Of a DNA stretch of 64,000 nt, positions 51,471 to 63,700 are shown in pieces. The number at the start of each line of letters is the position of its first letter. Positions within the stretch are counted from its first letter, which is position 1. This stretch comes from Casuarius casuarius (taxonomy: Eukaryota > Chordata > Aves > Casuariiformes > Casuariidae): positions 434,001 through 498,000 of the forward strand of contig PTFA01000415.1 of NCBI GenBank assembly GCA_003342895.1, read 5' to 3'. Below the pieces are notes generated by a model. That model was not told where the DNA came from. It saw only the letters and a list, made by a program, of their open reading frames with translations, and made no database searches. The position numbers were made by a program, and so were the translations under genes.

Positions 51471-51652
51471 GCAAAGTTTGCATAATGTGTCGATGCAAAA
51501 AGAAACAGTTGTGTGTTGCAAGAGGATTAGAGGAAGTGACTGCTGAAATCAAAGTATAAATGCTTTGCAAGGTCGTCCCAGGAGCAGTTACTGAGTAAAA
51601 CAGGAGTGCATATAATTCAAAGTAATCAAAAAAGTTAGCTGCTTTTATAAAT
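51471..51652 (+). promoter_or_regulatory. CFH: CFH proximal promoter (TATA-like elements, no CpG island)
   Basis: The 200 bases before the CFH start codon are AT-rich and CpG-poor. TATAAAT occurs at 51555-51561 and again at 51646-51652. If the first is used, transcription would start near 51585, giving a 5' leader of roughly 95 bases. TTTGCATAAT (51478-51487) resembles a C/EBP half-site pair, which would suit liver expression. All of this is motif reading; the start site is not determined. Confidence 0.4.
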
Positions 51653-51671
51653 GTGTTTGCTGTGTTTCTGA
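51651..51671 (+). promoter_or_regulatory. CFH: Upstream mini-ORF in the CFH leader
   Basis: An ATG at 51651 opens six codons and stops at TGA (51669-51671), nine bases before the CFH start codon and in the same frame. It will be in the mRNA if transcription starts near 51585. It could reduce initiation at the main start or permit reinitiation. The TGA also excludes any N-terminal extension of factor H from this exon. Confidence 0.4.
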
Positions 51672-51680
51672 GTCACTAGA

Positions 51681-51741
51681 ATGTCACTCCTGGGTTATAC
51701 GGTTCTGCTGTTATTTTGGATCTATTGTGCTGCAGAAAGAG
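51681..51741 (+). CDS. CFH: CFH exon 1: signal peptide
   Basis: Encodes [20 protein letters not shown] plus one base. A short polar start is followed by a hydrophobic core (about residues 5-15) and small residues Cys-Ala-Ala at 16-18, giving a likely cleavage around residue 18, just as in mammalian factor H. The donor is AGAG then GTAAGA. The phase-1 intron is the usual one for SCR-family exons. An in-frame stop lies 12 bases upstream of the ATG, which has A at -3. Confidence 0.9.
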
Positions 51742-54700
51742 GTAAGATTTTAATGTGAAAAAATCCACTTTCTTATACTGGGAAAATGTTATTAAAATAT
51801 TTTTTAAATGTTCAGATTGTAGTTTATTTTAGTGAGGCTCTGTCAACAGTAATTGAGATTTGCTGTGGTACTATGCAGAACCTTTAGTACTTAGTATGCT
51901 GCCATAGGTATTATTTAACCTATTTATTTGGATAAAGACTGTTGCACAACTTTTTAGTGATTACTATCCCTATAAACTAGAGCCAGATAACTCATTTGTT
52001 ATTATGTTTGTTTGTTAATTATTTTAACATCTAAAACCCATAAATATCTATATATAGTTGGTAGACTAAAATAACAAGTACTCAATAAACTTGCATTTCT
52101 TGTGTCTGGAATAATCTATGAGATGATCTGAGAAAGAGAAATGATTACTAGATTGACTGAGTAAGTGTTTACAAAGTATTTGTCAAATGACATCTTTGTT
52201 TTGTTCTGTTTTAATCCATTAAATTAGATAAGCATATACAGACACACTTTTGTCCATGGTTAAAGAGGTATTAAGTGTTATGGCCGCTGTTGATGTTTTC
52301 TGCTTCAGTGTTTAAGTTCTTTTCCTTAACACACAGAGTTTATTTTTATAATACTGTGTTTATGTTGTTTAACCTATATGTTCAGTAATTCAGTTGCTTT
52401 GCTTTTTGTCAGGGATTTATACATAGGCTGTTGGAGAAAGGGTGTTGTGTGTCTTTGAGCTAGAGTGTCTTCACTCAATTCAGGTTGTTTTTATGTGAAG
52501 ATTAAGAAGACCTTATTAATCAATAATTTAAAAAAATCTGTTAGATTTTACTTCAGAATCCTGTAGAATTAGGCCCTTTTTAAAGATATTTAGTCTTTTA
52601 AAATTAGCTGATAGGAAAGAACTTTATTTGAAAAATCAGGAGGTTAATGAAATATTTTACATTTTTTCTATATACTTATAATACATATTGTTTCAAAGCA
52701 CCATTACTAAAGTCTAATTTTTTTGCAAAGTCTAGAAAAATTCTAGAATTTGAAAGGAAAGTTTTCCTAAATTTGCCCTCTCTTTTCACAATGCTTTATT
52801 TAGATCAGAGAGATTGCAAAGGAATGTGAATGCAGTGGTATTTGATTCGGCTGGGACATCTGTTACCATCAGTGATACAGGGTTCTTAGTGCAAGCTTCA
52901 TACAGAAAGTCTATGTGAGTTGTTTGAGAGCTGGGTTGTTGCACAGGGGCTGAAAAAAATCTGCCTGAATTTGTAGTTTGTGCTTGGCTTTGTTGAAGTT
53001 GCTACTGGTATAGTGATACTGAGAAAGCAGCCTGAGCTATTTCTAATTGAGGTCAAATCACATATGAAGTACTAACTGATTAATTCCAGCTATTCTGGTT
53101 TTCCACTAAGGAATTTGAAGGTATGCGTTTAGACCATGCTTTCTAATATAAAAATATCAAACTCCAAATTTTGGTGACTATGGAGATCATACATGATGTA
53201 ATGAATATAGCTTTGAAGTCCACCCTGTCAGAAGATTTGTTTCTCAAGCTACTGAGAAACTGCATAAAAATGGGAGCAATTAGCTGTAGTCAGAAATATG
53301 CATATACATGCTGTGACACTTGACAGTAATGCTTGCTATAGAGGCCTCACATAGTCTGACACCAGCTCAGCAGTGGTGAAGAACAAACACAGAGTTGAAA
53401 CAAAACTCAGAAGAAAATATGTGTTAGTAACGGTGAAGAGGCTATTAGGAGATCATCTTTTTCTTTTCTTTTTTCTTTCTTCTCTATGTAAACAAGGAGG
53501 AGATATGAGGCCCTGTTCTACGTTACAGATAAGAAAAACAATACAGCTCAGAAGTAAGGGAGGAGTTGAACAGAGAAACTCTCACTCTTTTCAGTGGCCT
53601 GTGTTCAGCTTTCCAGCTGTGACCCAAAATGTGTACTGTCGCAGATTTGCATCATTGCAGAAGATAGGACCCAGAGCGTATAAAACAGAACGCAACATAA
53701 AGCAGAAAGCACAGTCTTAGCAAAGCATTTTCTGTCACTAGATTTGCTGGTGTTTGGTATTTTAAATATTAGATAATTCAACCTGAACATCCAACATTAC
53801 CCTGTGTTATCCTCAATTTAGGCTTGATTGGGTTCCTGTCATATGAAGTCTCTTTAACAGTTTAAAGAAATCACAGAATCTTCAAATTCAATGTCACTAA
53901 AGACTGAGAAATTAAAGTTTCATGGACCATGGCACATGGTGTCACAGTAAACTCTCCACAAATGATTTATTTAGTTGTGTGTATTTTTTTTAAGCAATGT
54001 ATTACTATGCACAGTATTACTCTGTGCTACGGAGATCAATTCATAGACCAAATTCTTACATACCATTTATTGTAGAGAGGAAATGAAATATAGGTTAAAA
54101 AGATAAAATTATGAGTTATGAAGCAGAAAAATTGTTATCTTGTAACAAATGCAATTGAAAGCAATAATAGTTCAGATTTTTGAGTCACAGACATCTAAAG
54201 CATAATATGTAGTTTCTCTATGAACTTTCTACAAATGGGATCCAAACATGGTATGTTGTTGCAATTCCATTTTTAACACATTTGCAAGACAGAGCCAGCT
54301 AGAGAAGTATTCTACATTTTGCTCATTCCTGCATTTTGCCAAAAAAAAGTATTAAAATGTGAATGTGTTTTAATGAATCTTGCTAATAAAAGCAGAAGTC
54401 ACTGCTATCTTTTTTGTTAGTATGGTAGTACCCTCTAGTGGAGAGAGAACAATAATTTTTACTCAAATGTAATCATTAGTAGGAGAAATGTAATACCTCT
54501 TTTTAGAATAGTTGAAGTAGTTGGGAGAAAGATGAACGTATGGGCATACCCTTCCTTTATCAGCTCAGCAGTGTCCTCAAAAGCTTGCCTGCTTTTTCTG
54601 AATATTGAAGCCAGCCTGAAGAAAGATATTAGATCTCCCTAGAAACCTTTCTTCCTTATATTTTCAAAATGCCATAGCCACAGAACACTTAGAATTAAAC

Positions 54701-57700
54701 AGATTTTTGGGGCTGTAATAAACATTTCTCCCAATTTTTTAAACAAATTTTCTAAAGTTATGCCTCTGATTTGGTAGGCATTCCACTGAGTGAAATAAAA
54801 ATAGTGAGTGTTCAGGAGTATGTCTTTGTACAACTAAACTAAAATTCACTTTCCACATTTTGATATGGAAGGATTGAGCTTTATTCAGCTCAGGCACCAC
54901 GTATTAGAAAATTCATCTTCTTACTCACTGGTTGTGGGCTCCTCATTTAAGTTCAGCAAGCCGTAACTCCACGTTCCTCACATGAGGAAAGATCCTAAAT
55001 ACTTTTCCTGTAGTTGCACCTTCAGGCAGCACCTGGACGGTCTTTAGGAAAGCACCAGTGAGAATACTGCTGCTTTTTCAAATGTTAGTGGCCTTACCAT
55101 TAACTGGTGAGAGGATTTTTGTGCAAGCTCTCTACAGAGTAATGTATCTCACTCACCAAGAAATTACCCTCCCTGGTGGATATTTTTCCTCCCATATCTT
55201 TTCTCTGCTGAAGTTTCATTTCTTTTCCAGGGCTTAATTTCTCACAGGCTGCACAGGTATCACAGGTCCTCAGTTCTCACAGGTTATTTATTCTTGATGA
55301 ATTCTCACCTTTGATGTTCAGATGTAAAATAGGCTAAATAGGTAGAATGCCTGGAGTCTGTTATTGTAGGTAAATCTTTGACCTTTAAAATAAATAAATT
55401 TCAGTCACAGATGCACAGAGAATTAGTCACTGAAATTGGGTCAAAGTTTATAAACAACAACAAAAAATTCATATGAAAGGTCATTTAGTCTTTCATTAAC
55501 AGCTTCCTGACTCTTGTTTCTTTTCCTGTTAGTCTGGCTTTTCCCATTCTCAGGCTGTTCAGGAACTTCTTAATGAAAGGAATTCAGGTTCATTCTGTAT
55601 AAATCATATGTCCCTAGCTATGCATTTAATGGACACTGAAGAAGGCCCAATAAGGAGCTTTTGGAGAAGGACTGTGTAACATTGATCTAAAGAGGAATAT
55701 CAGATAATCAGTCTGCCATATTGAGGCAACACACTTTGAAGGTAGCAAAGATCCATGTGAATACCAAGAGTTAATTGTAGCTTGTCCCATGGACAGGAGG
55801 AAATAAGAAGTTTTGGAAAATCAGGTAACCTCAGCCTGGAGAGAAAGTTTAGGGGACGTAAAGGCTAAGGGAGATTTGACAGAACTTGACCAAGTGCAGC
55901 ATGAACTCAGTATCATTCAGAGACTGTTGTGGCTGCAAAAGAAGATAGTTTGAAAGGAACTCTAGAGTGCATAGAGTTCTCCTCTGTGGTGATGGATGGA
56001 CTGAAATGGAGGAGCTTCTGCAGATGGAAGGGTAAGAGATGTCTGGGGTTAGAACTGGGCACTAATCTCTGATGCTATTTTCTATTTCATGGATGATGTC
56101 TCTGCCCAGCGTGGGGTTCTTTTTTCTTTTTCTTTTTTTTGCATGTGTACGGCCATTGCTATGGCATACTAAGTGTCTATTTCTATTCCTACAAAAGGTG
56201 CAAACTTAGAAGTTTCCCTTTTTTTATGATTAAGTAGAAAAGATAGACTCATTTGATCACAACTGTCCTCAGGATTTCTTGTTACTTTTTCTATTGCTAA
56301 AAGTATTTTGGAGTATGTAGCATGTGCTTCAGTCACCAACATTTTACTTATTTAATTTTTAGCGTGTGAAGAACCTCCTCCTAGGAGAGTTAAAGAAGTA
56401 CCTACTGAAACATGGGACAGACCTCCCTATCCACATGGTACTCAAGCAACATACAGGTGTCGACCTGGATATATAAAACTTGGACGTATTGTGTTTCAGT
56501 GTGTTGATGGAGTGTGGGAACAATCCTTCCCATGGACAGAATGCAGAAGTAAGTATTTGTGCAAAATACATGCAAACATTTGACCTGGTATATGGCATCC
56601 CTTGCCAGTGATGTCAATGTGAAATTACAGTTGTATCTTTACCTGTAAATTATTTATTTCAGTATCCTTTAAAATATCATCGTAAAAGGCATGTATGCAT
56701 AAGGAAACATTTCCAGAAGTTCCTTTTCTCCAGACCAAAGACTTATTTTTCCCCTTTACATGGGAAAGTCATACACTAGGCCAGCTTTATTAACCTAATT
56801 TGTGTATTTGCTCTGAGAATAGAAATCCCTTTTTAAGGATACCCAAGATGGCACTATCGTATCTATGCCTGTGCAGTTGTATTTCTGGATTAGGTTAGCT
56901 GATACAACTGTGCTATGTTTAGGACACAAATTAACTCCCGATAAGCTAAGGTACCACTACACAGAAGTCTGTTAAACAGATGATAGAGACTTTTTTGCTT
57001 TTAAATTAAATAAAAATTAATAAGTAGTCACTGTTTATCTCCTACAAATTGCAGGTTCAAAAAAGCATTCTTTTTTGGCATATCAAAAAATAGTTCTGTT
57101 ATTTCCTGGCCATTTACAGTCAGAATTTTTTAAATTATTTTTCTTATTATTGCCAATTATGTTAATGCCTATGTAAATACTTTGAACTATTAAGTTATTA
57201 GAGGCTTGCTTCCGAGATGTTTAAAAAAAAGACTGCTGCATGGATGAAATTCACAGTCTAAGCGGAATAAAGCACTATCTCAGCTTTTGAATGCAAGCCA
57301 AGAGACAATGTTGTCTTTTCTGTAGTTAGTAAAACTAGTTCAATGCAAGATCTAGTTTCTTGGAAGTTGAAAAATTCGTTGGAGTTAAAAAGAAGTAGGA
57401 CAGCATTTTTCCCCTCCTTGTTTTATAATCTATGAAGGAAAATTCATGATAAGGATGAGAGCTGCTGTTATTATTTCTAGTATACCATGTTAACAGTTTA
57501 GAAGCATTTCTCATGCTCATACAGAATTCCCTAGTGAAGAAATTGAACTTTATTACTGTTAGTCAACAGATACTTCCTTTCTGTAATAAATCAATTTTAA
57601 ACACAAAGCAACTTTAGATACACTAGCTTTTATTTTTCTTACATATCTAACATACAAAATTTTTACTAATAATATGCAAACGTTTGGTTTAGTAATATAA

Positions 57701-60700
57701 AATAAGTTCCATGTTTCATTCAAACAGAGATTAAAATAAACCATGAGCAAAAATCAATTAATAAAGTTGTTACCATTTTCTACATAATCCTCTTTAACAT
57801 AAAAAATATATATTAACTTATTTAACATATTCATATTATTTAACTTACAATAACTTGTTTTAACTTACTAACTTACTTAACTTATTTATTTAACTTATTT
57901 ATTTATTTAACTTAAAAAATATTTATTTTTACATGTATTTATATAACTAATCAGTGCAACAGATCCTTCTAATTATACAAAATTTGGTGTTGCTTTCTAG
58001 TAATAAATTTCAGTAAATATTGCCACGCAGCAAGCAGCTACTGACACTGGCAAGACTCATTTGGAAAGAGAAAGGAAATGGTCTGCCACAGGTTAAGTGG
58101 CTTCATCCCCTTTTCAGGATAGGCCACACTAGACAGCATAATTGATTAGCCCTCAGGGGATTGTCTGTTTTCTCTGAGTCATACTGAAGCATGTTTAGAG
58201 CCTACTCACTCATCTCTTCCTTAAAAAAAACTATGGATACTGGCATCCTCCAGGATATACAAATGTTTGGTCTGGCTGGGTCCAGGAAGGATTTATTCTG
58301 AGGAGATCTAATACTTATTTTTATTTTTTTTACATTAGTTTATCTCATAGTCCTTATAAAAACATCAGAAGTGGGTGAATCAGAGAGTTGATGTGTTTAT
58401 CTGTGCAATTTGTTTGGAGATTCAGTGCAAATGCTTAGGGCCAGCTAACAAGAGCAGCCATGTGGGGAACTTTGAGCAAAAAGGACTGAGGAACACAGGA
58501 CTCCTTCAGCCTTTGATCTTCCTTCTTTACTCAGCACAGTCCCCATCAGACTATGGGTATTTCATTTCCAGTCATGGGTGACTTCTGGAGTGGAAGCCCT
58601 TGTACCTAGTTTATGTTGAAAGTTATGTGAAAAGCTGAAGTTACATCCTGCCACTAAATTTGTCATAAAACTTAAAATGAGATCAGTCTTTTTAAAGGCA
58701 TAAAAGCTCCTAATTTGTTTTTAAATTAAAAAGAAAAAATATCCTTAATCCAAGTATAGTCATATTGAAGACAGTGATTTTTTTTAAAAAAAAGGAGTTA
58801 AGCAAGCTAATGCTGAGAGTACTTTCAAAAGTACTGTCTCCAGATTACTAGAAAAGTGCTACCTTTCACATCCTTATATATGCAGTAAGTAATATTGGGG
58901 TTTTTTGTTTTTTGTTTTTGTTTTTGACAGATAAGCCCTGTGGACATCCTGGAGATATTCAGTTTGGTTCATTTGAACTTACCAGTGGAAAGGAGTTTGT
59001 ATTTGGTGCCCGAGTTGAGTACAGATGTGATGATGGGTAATATTTATTTAAATATTCAGTATGTGGGTATTAACATGAGGTGTTAAGAGAAGTGTCAATA
59101 ATAGATTTGTTGTTTTTAAAACAGCTACAAATTACTAATATTTTAACAATATTTGGTTATTGTTTAATTTTAAGTGTTGCAATTACAGGAAGAATACTAA
59201 ACAGAGCTCTTTCTCATGTCTGGTGCTGTTGGAGTAACTGAACTTCGTGCATATGATACTCTCCTCCAGAGTGCCTAAATGGATCAGGCTGTGGCTGACT
59301 TGAAATCATGTCTGTCTGAGTAGAATACAAAACCAGTGATCTGTCTGTAAAGCTGCCTCATGACTTGACCAGCCCGCTAGTTCATATAAAAATGCAGCTT
59401 TGCATGCTGGAATCAATGCTCCTAATAGGCAGTCATGGTGCAGTTATGTTGGAGGACTCATTAGGTCATACTAGAGAGGCACCTATTCAGAACACAATGC
59501 ATTAAGACCTACTTAAATCATTTGTGTGAGTTTTCAAATTTTTTGGTAAAAATATTTGAAGGAAAAAAATTCTGGTAGATTCAATAACAACTCTTCACTA
59601 ACTGCTTAGAAGAAATTTCCTCTGCCTCTTCTGTGCATCCTGTCCGATAAAATCTGCAGCAAGTCAAATATGTAGTATTGCGCTTAGGTAAGTAAGCCTA
59701 TGACTGGTTTCTTTCCTCTTGAAATGCAAATCAGCCATAAGCATGATATTGTGGTCTAGCTATATTTTTGCAGCCTTTGTGTTGTGTGAATATATTAATG
59801 AATCTAGTCTAGTATGAATTCAAGTTCCAAAATCAATATTCTCCCTAATCCCATAGATGCAGTCAGTTTAAATATTTCTTCACTATCATTTCAGACTAGC
59901 TGTACTTACTCTGACTACATTCCAGGCTAACCTGAAGCCATGTCAGTGTTGCTGTAATGCCCTCAAACCTAACTTGATACTAACTCATAAAACCATGAGA
60001 GACATATGTCTTGGATTAAGTTATATTTCAATGCTGTCCCATAGCTTTCAGTCATACTGCAGCACAAAGCAACATGAGTTTTACTCCACTTGCCAACAAT
60101 TGTGTAAATCATCCTTAGGTTATTTGTTATGTGGACTGAGGAAACAAAGCTTGGTACCGCTATAAAAAAAGAAGGCATCTTTTTGATTGCTTCCTATTTT
60201 CTGGGGGGGTTTTCAGGGGGAGAGGGGGGCTGCCCTATTTTTGCCGTATGCAAGTACAAAAAAACAAAATGGGGTAGACACAGGTGGAAAAAGTGGGGGG
60301 GTTTTGTCGTGTTTTGGGTTAGCCAATGCTAGAACATACGAAACCTACTTCCTTTGCTTCAATAACAGCAGCACTGCTATTTCTATCACATAATGAGCCT
60401 GTATTTTAGAACTGTTCACTTCTTATTTGGTAAGATACCAGATGCTCAGCCTAAGAAATTACCGTGAGTGTCAGGCAGATGGATGGAGCAATGACGTCCC
60501 TCACTGCGAAGGTAAATGGAGTTTGACGTTTAATTCTTTATTAAAATGACTTTTTATCTGTCTAATACTGTCTAGAACCAGTCTGTGATCTCACTACTGA
60601 CTATGAGTAACACTACAAGCCACCATGACTGCTTGTGATGTAAATAACCACTCAGTTTAAGAAGTATTAATTCACATAGACGTACAACTATCTAAATCCA

Positions 60701-63700
60701 AGTTATGCAGCAGTAAAGCTCTTAAAATGCCTGTTCAGTTGCCACTTTAATCAAGTAGGCACTCAAGATTTTGTCAAAAAGCATTCACAAAACTGAGTCT
60801 TGTCACCCCCTATACTGCTTTACAGCTCTGCTTCACCTGAAGGGCCTGATAGAGTAGATGTTAAACAAAGCAAAACATGGTTACAAAAGACATCCGGGAT
60901 GAGATGTTGAATATGCATATGAATGTACGTATGTCTGTAGCACACATTTCCCCTTCACCCTTGTGAATATCCTAGGCATTAAGATATCATTAAAGGTTCT
61001 TCCCTCTATTAGCATACAGTGGAACAACTTCAGTAAGAAAGAATGAGACTGAAAGAGACGCAGTCCCCAGGACCTAAGTCCCCAGGCTGGGTGGCTGGGA
61101 TACTGCCCTGAATTTGGAAACCTTTTTACCAGTTTCAAACCTGCATGATTATGAAAAGAGGCTTACTTTCCTCCCAGAGGTCATTTTTAACCACTTGTCT
61201 ATTTTAGCATATGTGTGTAGATTTGAAATTTCTCTCTGCATTTGGGCACATAATTTCAGGAGAGGGTCTCTAAGTTAAAAATCACTAATGAAAGTAGGTA
61301 TCTTTCTCTTGTCTGGAGTTAGGTATCTGTGCTTTAATGTTTCCTAATAGCTGTTCTCAGATATTCCCCATTCAGCTTACTGGATTTTGAGTGTCTTCAG
61401 TTTTAGGCACACAGATATCTCTCTGCACAATATAGAACAATGATTCCCAACATTTTTGTCACATGTCACCAAGATGTTGCAATTCCAAAGTCCTCATAAG
61501 ATTTATCCTTCACAACTGAGTTTTCTTTGAGTTAAAATACAATTGCCTATGAAAGAACATATCCTGTATAGTGTCGTAATTATGAGCCTAGATGATAGAA
61601 TATGAGTTCATAGAAAAGGCAAATGGCACATAGGATGGAGAGCACTGTCAGAGAAAAGTGGGAGCTACGGTAGACAAAACATCAGGCACTTTCAGACACT
61701 CTCGGTGATATCAATGTGAACATTTAAAAATGGTCTGTGATCTCAATCACTTCCCACTTAATAAGAAATATCTGATGACATATTAATTCCTCCTTTTTCT
61801 GCAGTTACACAGTTATGAGATACAAGAGGTCTAAATCCATGTCTGACATACATTGTGTTCATTTACTTTAGTAATGCAATTGTTCTACTATGTCTAACGA
61901 GGTTTTTTAGCTAGTAACTGAATTTTTCTAGTCAATCCATAAGGCTCAGCACTTTTCCAGACCATTAGTCTATAGCAAATTCAATTTGACATAGCTCTAA
62001 GGCAAATGAACCTATTTTGCCAAGGTTTTATGGCCTTGTATGTCAGTAAATGTTTACCTACCATCCATAGAGTTGATAAGATCACAGGATAATTCAGCTT
62101 GGGAGGGACCTCAAGAGGTCATCTGGTTCTGTGGACATTCTGTCTTTAACCCGCAAGGGCAGAAAGCAGGATAATGAGATCCAGCATACTAGCATCCTCC
62201 CATTTCAGTCTATCTTTCTGCTTAGGGTTTTGTAATATGACTGTTGAAAATGGTATCTGAATACATAATAAGGCTTAATACTGTTTTCAAAATTTAAGGT
62301 AATTACGGTGATTTTTCTATATTTTAACTTTTTTGTGTCAATTAACTTAACAGAATAGATCTTAAAATGACTGGGGTTGTTTGTTCGTTTTACAGTGGCA
62401 AAGTGTTTACCAGTAAAAGCACCAGAAAATGGACAAATAATTATGACCGGTGTGTTTGAGCTAGACCAAGAATTTTCCTTTGGCCAGGTTGTAAAGTTCG
62501 AATGTAATGCAAATTATAAGCTTGTTGGAGCTAAAGAAGCACATTGCTCTTCAAATGGAAGATGGAGCAGTGATGTACCTCAGTGCCAAGGTAAAAAGAA
62601 AACTGTTACTGAGCTTATTATCTGTGATTAAAAAGCTTTATACTCACAGACTTCTAGGGAATGGTTACTGTATTGGACGCTACAAAGCTTTCACTTTATT
62701 CTGCAGAAGTTAAGCATAGCTTGTCTGTAAACAATCTCCATTGCATATATGCAGGAGAAGTAGGATAAGCAAGAGAATTCAAAGAATGTTGGTCATAATG
62801 GACCATCTGTCTGTTCCCCATTTTCTTTAAAAGCTATATGGTTGCCAGACTGTAATCAATTTCATTGAAACTGGCTTAGGTATGTCTGTATAAGATTCAG
62901 TCACTTCAGTGCTGATTTAACCAAAGTAATTACAAACAGTTTTGAATCTATGTGAAGCTAGTTTAAAAAACAAGTATGATTTTAATTCATTCTTATTATT
63001 AAGGTACATAAAATATAAAGAAATCACAATGGATTTTTCTTTGTTCAAATTAATATGTCTGGACAAGTTAAAAGGTTAATTCATATTTTGTTTCTACAAA
63101 ATCACAGAGTAGTTGAGGTTGGAAGGGACCTCTGGAGGTCCCTCAAAGCAGGGTTAACAAAAGCAGGTTGCTCAGGACCATGTCCAGTCAGGGTTTGAAC
63201 ATCTCCAAGGAGATTCCACAAGAGACACCACAGCCGCTCTGGGCAGCTCATTCCAGTGTTTGACCATCCTCCCAGTAAAGAATTGTTTTCTTATGTTGAA
63301 GTGCAATTTCCTGTATTTCAGTTTGTGCTATTGACTCTCATCCTGTCACTCAACGCCACTAAGAGAAGTCTGCCTCTGTCTTCTTTACTTCCCCCCTTCA
63401 CATGTTTATACATATTGATAAGATCCACTCCCCTTCCCCCAGGCCTTCTCTTCTGGAGGCTAAACAATCCCAGCTCTCTCAGCCTCCCCTCCTCTCTCAG
63501 ATTTTCCAATCCGTTACTCATCTTTATGGCCTTTTGCTAGACTCACTCCAGTGTGTCCATGTCTCTCCTGTACTGGGCAGCCCAGCACTGGACACAGCAT
63601 TCCAGATGTGGTCTCACCAGTGCTGAGTGAAGGGGAAGGATCACCTCCCTCTACCTTCTGGCAATGCTCTGCCTAATGCAGCCCAGGATGCTGCTGGCCT

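Noticed and set aside
53515..53575. MIR-like stretch in CFH intron 1
   Set aside because: Only one block of similarity ('ttacagataagaaa' and 'cagctcagaagtaag'); the order of several blocks that supports the two intronic MIRs is missing.
57811..57917. Repeat array considered as CRISPR-like
   Set aside because: Units are AT-rich, irregular and without unique spacers, and the window is a vertebrate genome.
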